Shown here one piece after another: positions 52,320-61,231 of a stretch of 64,000 nucleotides of DNA. Under the pieces are notes generated by a model that searched no databases, was not told the origin of the DNA, and saw only the letters and a list, made by a program, of their open reading frames with translations. Numbering within the stretch: the stretch's first letter is position 1; each line of letters starts with the position of its first letter. Position numbers and translations under genes: made by a program. Origin of the DNA: Bacteroidales bacterium (lineage in GTDB: Bacteria; Bacteroidota; Bacteroidia; Bacteroidales; Lentimicrobiaceae); the NCBI GenBank assembly GCA_024636955.1, contig JAGXGB010000024.1, positions 25,162-89,161 of the forward strand, read 5' to 3'.

Positions 52320-54845
52320 ATGAATGTGAGAAAACTCTACGCTTCATTAGCAATTGCTTTTTGTGTTCTTTTTATATCTTCTTTTTCAATACGATTAACA
52401 GCACAAATACCCACAGTTCAGGATTGTTTAGGTGCAATTCCTGTTTGTCAAGATGTGTATGTTCAACCAATAGTTTACGGTGGGCAGGGAGCATATCCAA
52501 ATGAAATAAACTCAAACCAGTCATGTCCCAACAGCTGTATGGATGGTGAAACCAACTCTATTTGGTACGTTATCTCGGTAAAGACAGGAGGTATGCTTCG
52601 TTTTGTTATTTCACCTGTTGTTGTAAGTGATGACTACGACTGGGCAGTTTTTAACCTGAATGATTTTGAGTGCAGTGATATATATAGTAATGCAGCTTTC
52701 ATGCAATCAAGCTGTAATGCCGCTGGTGGAAATGGTTATCATGGTGCAACAGGTATTAGTTCACCAAGCGGTGGTACCAGTAATTGTAATGGTGGTGGTC
52801 CTACAAACAAGTGGAATGCTGATCTCCCGGTTCAGGCAGGTGATACTTATGTATTATGCGTAAGTAACTGGACCCCTACATCATCAGCAGGTTATACACT
52901 TGATTTCAGTGCTTCCACTGCTGATATATTTGATGATGTTCCTGCAGTAATTACAGCTATTGATACTGTTAGAGGATGCTCAGGTTCTGCTACCGTTGAC
53001 TTTGACTTTAGCGAAAACATACTCTGTTCTTCAATACAAGCTTCTGATTTTACTATCACCGGCCCTGACGGTTTACACTACGTGGATGCAGTGAGCGGGG
53101 CAGGTTGCCTTGCCGGAGGTACGCAGGAAAAATTCTTTTCCCTCAGCTCATTTACTCCACCTATTACTATTACGGGTACATACACTATAAATATGGTAGG
53201 CGATGTGGAAGACCTTTGCCTCAATCCCGGTATGTCGCCACCTGTTGATTTTTATGCTGAAATGGATCCATTGCCACAAGTAACTGATGGACCCTATGAT
53301 CAACTGGTGCCTATAGGTGCAACAGCAACATTTCATGTTGAAACTATTGGATCTCATACCTATCGTTGGCAAGTGCGACAGGATGGCGGTTTTTGGACCA
53401 ACCTCAATGAAGGCACACCATATACCGGAACAACTACCAGCACTTTAACCATTAATCCTGCTACCATTGACCTGGGTGAAAACCAGTACAGATGCATTGT
53501 AAGCGGTGATTGTACTCCTCCATCCCAATCACAACCGGCAACACTGTTTGTTGGTGATGCATTAGCTGCATCAGCTTCGGCTACTCCTGAAGTGATATGT
53601 CTTGGCGGAACCGCTCTACTTGATGTTAATGCAATTGGTGGCAACATCTTGCAACCATATTCTTATGCCTGGAGTGCACCCGATGGATGGTCATCAACAC
53701 TTGAGAGTCCAACTGTTGAACCACTCGAAACTACAACTTATACTGTTATTGTAGATGACGGTTATAATCCGGTTTCAGTTCAGGTAACTGTATACGTAAA
53801 CCCACTACCAGTGGCTAATGCAGGTGCTGACACCAGCATATTCCATGGTACATTCACTACATTAAATGGTAGTGTTCCGGGAGGCACTCCTCCATTTATC
53901 TACAACTGGCAACCTTCTGATTCATTGTGGAACAATTCAATACAAAATCCTGTAACCCGCAAGCTTCGGGGAGCAACTATATTTACATTAGTTGTCACCG
54001 ATGGCAATGGTTGTACCGGCGTTAATGATATGGTGACAGTTAACATCATAGGAGGTCCTTTGTCAGCATCGCCTTCAGCCCAGCCAAATACAATATGCCT
54101 TGGAGATACCACGAGGCTCTTCGCCCTGCCCAGTGGAGGTGATACAGCTTCATATAACTATACATGGAAAGTTAATGGTGAAGAATTCTCCACTTTGGCT
54201 TCACCTATTGTAATACCTGATGAAAATACAACTTATACACTGATAGTTGACGACGGATCAAACAGTATTACACGATCAGTTAATGTAACTGTTAATCCCT
54301 TACCTGTAATTAATCTCATCAAACCTGAATATTACCTAATTGACAATGCCATACAAGCTTGTGTATTCGATTCTCTCATACTTGATCCCGGCTTCAGCAA
54401 TGGCACCTATTTATGGAGCAACGGTTCATCATCTTTCAACAATACGGTTGCTACATCAGGGATTAGTTTTGATTTACAGAAACATTACATCAAGGTAATT
54501 GACAATTCAACCGGTTGTGTGAATAACGACTCCGTTAGTATTGCTTTTACGTTTACTGCTTGCTCCTATGGCATTGAAGAAATGCCATTAAATGATCTGG
54601 TTAAGATATATCCTAACCCGGCGGGTAATTCTGTTACTTTGTCAATTGACGGGTTAGAGGGAAACTTTTCAATTGAAATGACTGACCTAACAGGCAGATC
54701 GATCTTAAAACACGACGTCAAAAAGACTAATACGGGAATATATAATCATTTGATTGATCTGTCTTCAATCTCTAACACTACTTGCTTGGTAAGAATATCA
54801 TCTGAAAGAGGCAATGTAGTCAGGAAATTGGTTATTTCACATTAA
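52320..54845 (+). CDS. Large secreted T9SS type A cargo protein with Ig/PKD-like repeats
   Basis: The 841-residue protein has a signal peptide (about 1-29), an N-terminal cysteine-containing domain (residues 35-200, with CLGAIPVCQDVY and YVLCVSNWTP), then a series of Ig-like or PKD-like modules. Two of these contain a similar NPLPV(A/I)N joint, and one reads VPGGTPPFIYNWQPSD. A C-terminal T9SS sorting domain follows (from YPNPAGNS to RKLVISH). It should be exported through T9SS and attached to the cell surface or released. Its next neighbour shares long module stretches. Function is unknown; adhesion or matrix roles are plausible. Confidence 0.82.
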   Translation: MNVRKLYASLAIAFCVLFISSFSIRLTAQIPTVQDCLGAIPVCQDVYVQPIVYGGQGAYPNEINSNQSCPNSCMDGETNSIWYVISVKTGGMLRFVISPVVVSDDYDWAVFNLNDFECSDIYSNAAFMQSSCNAAGGNGYHGATGISSPSGGTSNCNGGGPTNKWNADLPVQAGDTYVLCVSNWTPTSSAGYTLDFSASTADIFDDVPAVITAIDTVRGCSGSATVDFDFSENILCSSIQASDFTITGPDGLHYVDAVSGAGCLAGGTQEKFFSLSSFTPPITITGTYTINMVGDVEDLCLNPGMSPPVDFYAEMDPLPQVTDGPYDQLVPIGATATFHVETIGSHTYRWQVRQDGGFWTNLNEGTPYTGTTTSTLTINPATIDLGENQYRCIVSGDCTPPSQSQPATLFVGDALAASASATPEVICLGGTALLDVNAIGGNILQPYSYAWSAPDGWSSTLESPTVEPLETTTYTVIVDDGYNPVSVQVTVYVNPLPVANAGADTSIFHGTFTTLNGSVPGGTPPFIYNWQPSDSLWNNSIQNPVTRKLRGATIFTLVVTDGNGCTGVNDMVTVNIIGGPLSASPSAQPNTICLGDTTRLFALPSGGDTASYNYTWKVNGEEFSTLASPIVIPDENTTYTLIVDDGSNSITRSVNVTVNPLPVINLIKPEYYLIDNAIQACVFDSLILDPGFSNGTYLWSNGSSSFNNTVATSGISFDLQKHYIKVIDNSTGCVNNDSVSIAFTFTACSYGIEEMPLNDLVKIYPNPAGNSVTLSIDGLEGNFSIEMTDLTGRSILKHDVKKTNTGIYNHLIDLSSISNTTCLVRISSERGNVVRKLVISH

Positions 54846-54901
54846 ACCACATTAATCGCCGGGATTCATAATACAGCTTTCGTGGTTTATTTTTATTTTT
54901 T
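54843..54901 (+). terminator. Weak terminator candidate after the first cargo gene
   Basis: TAAACCAC (54843-54850) and GTGGTTTA (54882-54889) form an 8-bp stem with a 31-base loop, followed by TTTTTATTTTTT. The loop is long, so efficiency is doubtful. Confidence 0.35.
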
Positions 54902-54905
54902 ACGG

Positions 54906-54934
54906 TTGAAATGGTTAATAAATTTTTAATTTTG
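54906..54934 (+). promoter_or_regulatory. Promoter of the second large cargo gene (TTG-N18-TAATTTTG)
   Basis: TTG (54906-54908) and TAATTTTG (54927-54934) have an 18-base spacer, close to consensus. A leader of about 85 bases would precede the ATG at 55024. Confidence 0.55.
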
Positions 54935-55023
54935 GCATGTCATTAACTGTGGACATAACACAGCAATACCTCAAAATTTTTCTTATTCCATAAAGTCGGG
55001 AGCAGAGGGAATATGCATTTACC

Positions 55024-58000
55024 ATGTTAAAACACATAAATATAATGAAACAACAATTACTCTCAGGTTCAATCATCAGGTTCAGTTTGGCTATTTTATT
55101 CCTGGGAATTTTCACCCTAAGTTCATCCGCACAAGAGGTTATCTCCAGAGATGGAACTTCTTTTCTGAAGGTTGATCTCACCAAATATAGTTCATTTGCA
55201 AATTCATTAATAGTAAGCGAATTTGATCAATTGAATAATGCCAAAGTGGCAGTTTCAGAAGAAGCAAGTACAATTTATCTCTATCCTTATGATATTGATC
55301 TTGCAGAACTGAAGTTGGATGTTTCAAATATAATTGCCGATGCTGAAACTAAAGATTTAAAGCTCAATAGCAAAGAAAAAGAACTGATAACTGATTTATT
55401 AAAAGAACAATATGGCGATCGCTTAATAGACTATTCAACACGCGGAGTTCTGGATACTCAAAACGATTCTTGTCATCTGTCAACACCATTTTGTACAGGT
55501 ACCATATATTCTTTCCCTGCTGGAACAAATACTACAGCACAATCTGGTCCTAATTACAATTGTTTGAATACAAGGCCCAACCCGGCATGGTACCATTTGA
55601 AAATACTAGATCCAGGACCTATAGCAATATATATGTACAGTACTCCTTCCCGGGATATTGACTTCTGCCTATGGGGGCCATATGCTGACCCAATTACTCC
55701 ATGTCCAATGACGAATACCAATGGCGGCCTTACCGGAAGCAAAGTAGTTGACTGTAGTTACTCTCCGAATCCCACTGAAACTGCCAATATTCCTAATGGA
55801 CAAACCGGCCAATATTATATACTAGTTATAACGAACTTCTCAAACCAGCCCTGTAATATTACATTCCAACAAAATAGTGGCACTGGAACTACTGATTGTA
55901 CTATTCTTCCTCCGGCTGCATCAAGTAATTCACCAGTATGTATAGGAGAAACTATTCAACTGAATGCTGCAAATGCTCCCGGTGCAAGTTATCAATGGTC
56001 AGGTCCAAATGGTTTTATAAGTAATCAGCAGAATCCAACTATAGCAAATGCTCAAACTAATAATACCGGAATCTATTCTGTTACCATTACAGTTCAGGGT
56101 ATACAGAGTGATCCTTCTATTACTGATGTTAGTGTTGTTCCTCCACCAACTGCTACATTGACATCTCTAACTCCAACAACTATATGTCAGGGAGACTCCG
56201 TTCAGTTGCAAATATCAGCTACCAGTTCAGGTCCGTACAGGGCTGTATTGAACAGTGGTACTGGAATACCCACTATTATTAATTTCTGGCAACCAATACA
56301 TACTTTTTGGGTGTATCCTACTGATACCACTACCTACTCCCTTTCTGATATCAGTAACAGTGCATGTAGTGGTACCACTTCAGGATCTGTTACTGTTACT
56401 GTGAAACCAAAACCAACACCATTATTTAATTCAAGTAATCCATGTGCAAACCTTTCTACCCTGTTCACTGACATGAGCACTGTTACAGGAGGAAGTGTCA
56501 GTTCATGGTCATGGAACTTTGGTGACCTTACTGCAACTTCTAATCTGCAGAACCCAACACATGTATATACTAATGCAAACACATATAATGTAATACTGAC
56601 AATAACAGCCAATAATGGTTGTTCTAAATCAGTTACAACACCTGTTCTGATAAATCCAACCCCTTCAGTTTTTGCAGGCAGTGATGTTTCAATTCCATAT
56701 GGCACCTTCACTTCACTAAACGGTAGTGTTTTAGGTGGTTCAGGTACACATACCTATCTTTGGACACCTTCTGACAAAGTAAACAACGCAACTATTCTTA
56801 ATCCTAATACAGTACCTCTTGGAGCTTCGGTTGATTTTCTGCTTACAGCAACTGATGCCAATGGTTGTCAGAAGTCAGATGATTTAACTGTGACCATTAC
56901 AGGCGGTCCACTTTCAGGCGTTGTTAATGCTTCACCTTCTGAAATATGCGTTGGAGAAAGTACAGTGTTAAATGCAGTTCCTTCCGGGGGTACAGGTATA
57001 TATACTTATTCCTGGACTTCAAATCCTCCTGGCTTTACTTCTGTTATTGAAGACCCTACAGTAGCGCCAACTGTTACTACTACATACTACCTCTCAGTGT
57101 ACGATAATTTTAATACAATTGTAGCACAAACAACAGTTACTGTTAATCAGAAACCTGCTGTTGATGCAGGTATTGATAAAACAATTCCACATGGTACTGC
57201 AACCAGTCTTGCATCCTCAGTAACTGGTGGGGCCTCACCATATCAATATGCATGGACTCCTGCAAATGTGCTTGTAACACCAACTGCCCAAACTACTCTT
57301 ACCAATAACCTTTATGGTTCAACAAGTTTCAACCTGTTGGTTACTGATTCAAAAGGTTGTGAACAGAACGACGAAATGACTGTAAATATAGCAGGTGGTC
57401 CATTACAGGTTAACCCGATTGCAATGCAACCGATTATCTGCCGCAATGAAAGCACTGTGCTTAGGGCATTACCTTCAGGTGGTTCAAATGAGTACACTTC
57501 TTATACCTGGACATCAGTGCCTGCCGGTTTTAATTCAACTACCCCTGAGCCAACAGTAACGCCCACTGTTAGCACTACTTATCAGGTAGATGTTTTTGAT
57601 GGCTACAATACTACAACAGGTTATGTTACAGTAACTGTTAACCAGTTACCGGTAATTGATCTTATCCCTGATGATCCGAAGGTAACTGTAATCAGTAATA
57701 CAGAAATTGGCTTATGTGTATTTGATACCATACCAATTAGTGCCGGCAACCCGGGAGCTACGTACCTATGGAGTAATGGATCTATCGAACAATCCATTCT
57801 ACTGGCTACTTCAGGTATCAGCTTCGACATGCAACAGTATAATGTCGTGGTGACCAATCCGGAAACCGGTTGTGTTAACACAGCAAATATTACAGCATCT
57901 TTCACTTTCACAAATTGCAGTTACGGCATTGAGGAAATAAAAGCTGATAACAGGTTAAAGGTTTACCCGAATCCTTCAGGTGACGGCATCTTTAATATGC

Positions 58001-58200
58001 TTATTGAAGATCTGCGGGGAGTAACGAAGGTTGAAGTGTACAATGCTCAGGGAATGATAGTTTTTTCAACTGATTACATGTTAACAGGTACAAAAGTATT
58101 CCGTGAGGAACTGAATCTGGGTAATACTCAGAAAGGGATTTATTTCCTGAAGCTCTCTAATAATGAAGCTGTTATAATTCAAAAAATTATCATCAGGTAA
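55024..58200 (+). CDS. Large secreted T9SS type A cargo protein with PKD and Ig-like repeats
   Basis: The 1058-residue protein has a signal peptide (ending near SSSAQE), an N-terminal domain of about 130 residues, a cysteine-containing domain resembling that of the previous gene, then Ig-like modules and a classical PKD module (SWSWNFGDLTATSNLQNPTH). Three similar modules follow with the pattern NAS/NP..ICxxES..LxAxPSGG. The C-terminus is a T9SS type A domain (VYPNPSGDG to IIIR). A second ATG at 55045 is also possible as start. It shares modules such as VFAGSDVSIPYGTFTSLNGS with the upstream gene's PVANAGADTSIFHGTFTTLNGS region, which suggests a tandem duplication. Confidence 0.82.
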   Translation: MLKHINIMKQQLLSGSIIRFSLAILFLGIFTLSSSAQEVISRDGTSFLKVDLTKYSSFANSLIVSEFDQLNNAKVAVSEEASTIYLYPYDIDLAELKLDVSNIIADAETKDLKLNSKEKELITDLLKEQYGDRLIDYSTRGVLDTQNDSCHLSTPFCTGTIYSFPAGTNTTAQSGPNYNCLNTRPNPAWYHLKILDPGPIAIYMYSTPSRDIDFCLWGPYADPITPCPMTNTNGGLTGSKVVDCSYSPNPTETANIPNGQTGQYYILVITNFSNQPCNITFQQNSGTGTTDCTILPPAASSNSPVCIGETIQLNAANAPGASYQWSGPNGFISNQQNPTIANAQTNNTGIYSVTITVQGIQSDPSITDVSVVPPPTATLTSLTPTTICQGDSVQLQISATSSGPYRAVLNSGTGIPTIINFWQPIHTFWVYPTDTTTYSLSDISNSACSGTTSGSVTVTVKPKPTPLFNSSNPCANLSTLFTDMSTVTGGSVSSWSWNFGDLTATSNLQNPTHVYTNANTYNVILTITANNGCSKSVTTPVLINPTPSVFAGSDVSIPYGTFTSLNGSVLGGSGTHTYLWTPSDKVNNATILNPNTVPLGASVDFLLTATDANGCQKSDDLTVTITGGPLSGVVNASPSEICVGESTVLNAVPSGGTGIYTYSWTSNPPGFTSVIEDPTVAPTVTTTYYLSVYDNFNTIVAQTTVTVNQKPAVDAGIDKTIPHGTATSLASSVTGGASPYQYAWTPANVLVTPTAQTTLTNNLYGSTSFNLLVTDSKGCEQNDEMTVNIAGGPLQVNPIAMQPIICRNESTVLRALPSGGSNEYTSYTWTSVPAGFNSTTPEPTVTPTVSTTYQVDVFDGYNTTTGYVTVTVNQLPVIDLIPDDPKVTVISNTEIGLCVFDTIPISAGNPGATYLWSNGSIEQSILLATSGISFDMQQYNVVVTNPETGCVNTANITASFTFTNCSYGIEEIKADNRLKVYPNPSGDGIFNMLIEDLRGVTKVEVYNAQGMIVFSTDYMLTGTKVFREELNLGNTQKGIYFLKLSNNEAVIIQKIIIR

Positions 58201-58248
58201 ATCAATCTATCAATAGAAAAAATCTAACGACCAAATATAAGTTACTTA

Positions 58249-60168
58249 ATGAAGAAGATCAAACTTATTGCCCTACTGATTCTCCTTGCGGAGTTTACTG
58301 CCCTCGCGCAATCGAACAGATGCTCATACGTAACGCCACGTCAAACTGATAACTGGCTCTTCTACTTTAATGCTGGTATCCTTTTTTCAGATGGTAGTGT
58401 TCAGGTGAATAATCTGCCTGCTACTGTAAGGACACTTTCAGCAGGTAATAGTTGTTCTGTGCTGTCTGATGCTGATGGAAACCTTCTGTTATATTCAATT
58501 GGCGACAAAGTGTTCAACAGTAAACATGCTAATATTAATCCCAGCGAAGTATCCCTTGCCGGAAACCCGGGATCACCACAGGCTGCATTGATTATACAGA
58601 ACCCTTCTGTGGAACAAATGCTATACGTTTTTACGACTGATCAGGTAACAAATACAGGAACTAAAGGGCTCAATATGTCGAGGGTAGACCTTACAGCAAG
58701 TGCTGGCCACGGCCTTGTAATGGAATTAAACACTGCACTCCTTGCAAATGCAGCTCCATTACTCGCAGGCGTTAAACACAGCAATGGTATTGACTTTTGG
58801 GTAATGACACATAGCATGAACGACAACAAATTTCATGCTTTCAAAGTAACAGAAGCCGGTGTTGAAACTAATGCGGTTGAAAGCTCAGCAGGTGTATCTA
58901 TAAGTGATGATATTTTCGCAAATGAACTCACAGGAAATATTAAATTTTCACCTAAAGGTGATAAGATAGCTCTAACTTCTTATGGTCATGGTATTGTTCA
59001 GGTGTTTTCATTTAATAATTCTACAGGAGAAGCTAGTAATCCAACTACTATAAATGTAACACTTCCTTCACCAAATCACGGACCTTATTCGGTTGAATTC
59101 TCACCTGATGGGACTAAAGTTTATGCTACAGTGGTAAAGCTATCCTCAATGAATGGAGAAAACAACCGTCTGTATCAATATGACCTGCTGAATGGTTCAA
59201 CTGAAACATTGCTTAATGATACACCTAATAATGATGACGTAATGCAAGTGCAACTTGCTAGAAATGGTCAAATCTATGTTTTGAGAAGAAATCAGGCTGT
59301 GTTGGGTGCTATTGAAAACCCAAACCGTGAGGCGCTTGATTGCAATTACAATGAGATTGCCTTTGGTTTAAATGGTGTTAAAGCATTTAATGGACTTCCA
59401 AATTTCGTATCAAGCTATCTTGATATTCCGGCTGTTGACTATGATACTAAATGTGATGGCGATGCAACGGTTTTTACATTGCTAAATCAGAATAATGTAA
59501 CCACTGTCAATTGGAATTTCGGTGACCCTGACTCTCCAACAAATATTGTAGCCGGTGGCTCAGTGTCTGAAACCCACATGTTTAGTAAACCGGGTGACTT
59601 TACAGTAACATACACTGAAAACTATGGCGGCAACAGCTGGACTGATTCAGTAAAAGTTACTATCAACCCACTTCCTTCTGATATATTTGCTGCTGATAGT
59701 GTGTATATTGTTGAAGGTTCAAGCTATCCGGTATATGCCATGGAGGGAATGTACTCATACTTCTGGCAGGACGGTAGTACCAATATCGGATATACCATTA
59801 CTCAAAAAGGTGATTATACAGTGTTGGTTGAAGATATGAACTGCTGTAAAAACATGGACACCCTGAATGTTATGGAACTCGACCTTAAGATCCCCAATGC
59901 CTTCTCTCCTGATGGTGATGGCATTAACGATTACTTTAAGGCTTTAGGACCTACTGAAGGTGTAATTGACTTTTCATTGAGGGTTTATAACAAGTGGGGA
60001 CAGTTACTGTGGGAAACTTTTGACATCCGTGATAAATGGGATGGTAAAATTGGCTCAACGCTTGCTCCCTCAGGTATATACAACTGGCGAATAGCTTTGA
60101 ATGTTCCGGGCAACCAGATGAACAATGGTATGATAAAACTTAACGGCACCATAATGCTCTTCAGATAA
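58249..60168 (+). CDS. Secreted protein with T9SS type B (gliding-motility-associated) C-terminal domain
   Basis: The 639-residue protein has a signal peptide (about 1-20), a long N-terminal part with propeller-like repeats (DNWLFYFNAGILFSDGS, ADGNLLLYSIGDKVFN, GDKIALTSYGHGIVQVF, EFSPDGTKVYATV), one PKD module (VNWNFGDPDSPTN) and a type B CTD from about residue 545 (IPNAFSPDGDGINDYF, VYNKWGQLLWET, WDGK). Type B cargo often ends up in gliding or surface filament structures in this phylum. It is 48 bases after the previous cargo gene, probably the same transcript. Confidence 0.84.
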   Translation: MKKIKLIALLILLAEFTALAQSNRCSYVTPRQTDNWLFYFNAGILFSDGSVQVNNLPATVRTLSAGNSCSVLSDADGNLLLYSIGDKVFNSKHANINPSEVSLAGNPGSPQAALIIQNPSVEQMLYVFTTDQVTNTGTKGLNMSRVDLTASAGHGLVMELNTALLANAAPLLAGVKHSNGIDFWVMTHSMNDNKFHAFKVTEAGVETNAVESSAGVSISDDIFANELTGNIKFSPKGDKIALTSYGHGIVQVFSFNNSTGEASNPTTINVTLPSPNHGPYSVEFSPDGTKVYATVVKLSSMNGENNRLYQYDLLNGSTETLLNDTPNNDDVMQVQLARNGQIYVLRRNQAVLGAIENPNREALDCNYNEIAFGLNGVKAFNGLPNFVSSYLDIPAVDYDTKCDGDATVFTLLNQNNVTTVNWNFGDPDSPTNIVAGGSVSETHMFSKPGDFTVTYTENYGGNSWTDSVKVTINPLPSDIFAADSVYIVEGSSYPVYAMEGMYSYFWQDGSTNIGYTITQKGDYTVLVEDMNCCKNMDTLNVMELDLKIPNAFSPDGDGINDYFKALGPTEGVIDFSLRVYNKWGQLLWETFDIRDKWDGKIGSTLAPSGIYNWRIALNVPGNQMNNGMIKLNGTIMLFR

Positions 60169-60227
60169 AAGGCATTATATGACCAGTTAGTGCATTCAGT
60201 TAAAAACGCATTATAAAAACCAATAAG

Positions 60228-60257
60228 TAAAGCCGGATATCCCGGCTTTATTTATTT
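60228..60257 (+). terminator. Rho-independent terminator after the three T9SS cargo genes
   Basis: A perfect 9-bp stem (TAAAGCCGG / CCGGCTTTA) with a 5-base loop is followed by a T-rich tail. It ends the transcript of the T9SS cargo run. The overlapping TATTTTTG at 60253-60260 could be a promoter box for the next gene, but this is doubtful. Confidence 0.8.
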
Positions 60258-60363
60258 TTGCAAATGAAGGTATTTTTAAAGTGCCAAATGATAGTTTTAA
60301 CTAACTAGCAGATTGGGCAGTCAAATTATGATATGAGGCATTGAGTCTTTAAGTTTTACTTTA

Positions 60364-61071
60364 ATGAAGCACAGTAATAGGATATCTGAATATTTAAACA
60401 GTTTCTTCAAAGAGAAGGTGATTGACACTTTTGATAGTGAGGTCAATCCTTTATTGGAGGTTGCTCTCATTAATGGCCGCTACCAGCTAAATGCAGGAAG
60501 TGTGAATTATTCTTTCGGTCCTTTGCACGATGCTTTCAGAAGGTACTTCAAAAAGGACCCACCTGTATTACATGCCAATTCAAATGTTTTATTACTTGGT
60601 CTCGGGGCAGGAAGTGTTGCAAACATTATACGCAATGAGCTTGAACATGATTGCCTTATTACAGGAGTAGATATTGATCCTGCTGTAATAGAAGCTGCCA
60701 GGGAGCACTTTGCACTCGATAAGCTCACAGGGCTCAAAGTGGTAATAAGTGACGCCTATGCCTTCGCTATTGAGTGTAAAGAGAAGTATGACTTAATAGT
60801 TGTTGACATTTACATAGATGATAAAGTGCCTTTGAAGTTTGAAACACTAAAATTCGTCCGAATCCTTTCAAAACTGCTCAAACCGGGTGGTAAGGTGGTG
60901 TTTAACAAGCTTCAGACTTCACTGGCTGATGAAAGCGGAGTACTCATGCTAACAAGGTATTTTCAAACTATCTTTGAAAAAACTGAAGTAGTTAAGATTC
61001 TGGTTAATAAGGATACGCCTAATTGCTTCATTACTGGGGTTAAAAGTAAAAATGCAAATAACGAAGAATAG
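60364..61071 (+). CDS. Spermidine-synthase-like SAM-fold protein
   Basis: The 235-residue protein has the SAM-type motif I VLLLGLGAGSVANII, GVDIDPAVIEAAREHF and VISDAYAF, then a DLIVVDIYIDDKVP segment where spermidine synthases carry their catalytic Asp. It lacks the long N-terminal beta-strand domain of full spermidine synthase, so it may be a relative with another acceptor. No speD or speA is in the window. The start at ATG 60364 is the first Met of the frame. Confidence 0.75.
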   Translation: MKHSNRISEYLNSFFKEKVIDTFDSEVNPLLEVALINGRYQLNAGSVNYSFGPLHDAFRRYFKKDPPVLHANSNVLLLGLGAGSVANIIRNELEHDCLITGVDIDPAVIEAAREHFALDKLTGLKVVISDAYAFAIECKEKYDLIVVDIYIDDKVPLKFETLKFVRILSKLLKPGGKVVFNKLQTSLADESGVLMLTRYFQTIFEKTEVVKILVNKDTPNCFITGVKSKNANNEE

Positions 61072-61231
61072 TAAAAAAGCCAGAAGAGTTAGATTGGTTG
61101 GTGCTGGTAGTGCTATGGTCGGCGAGTATCTGCAATGTTGAGGTTGGCTGGTGCCGTATGTGTGAATTCCCGTATAAATGAAGAGTATAGCCGGTCTCAA
61201 ATAGCTTAAATAATTTGTAAAAAACAACACA

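Noticed and set aside
60253..60260. TATTTTTG as promoter of the spermidine-synthase-like gene
   Set aside because: It overlaps the T-tail of a clear terminator and has no -33 partner outside the hairpin, so the match is probably incidental.
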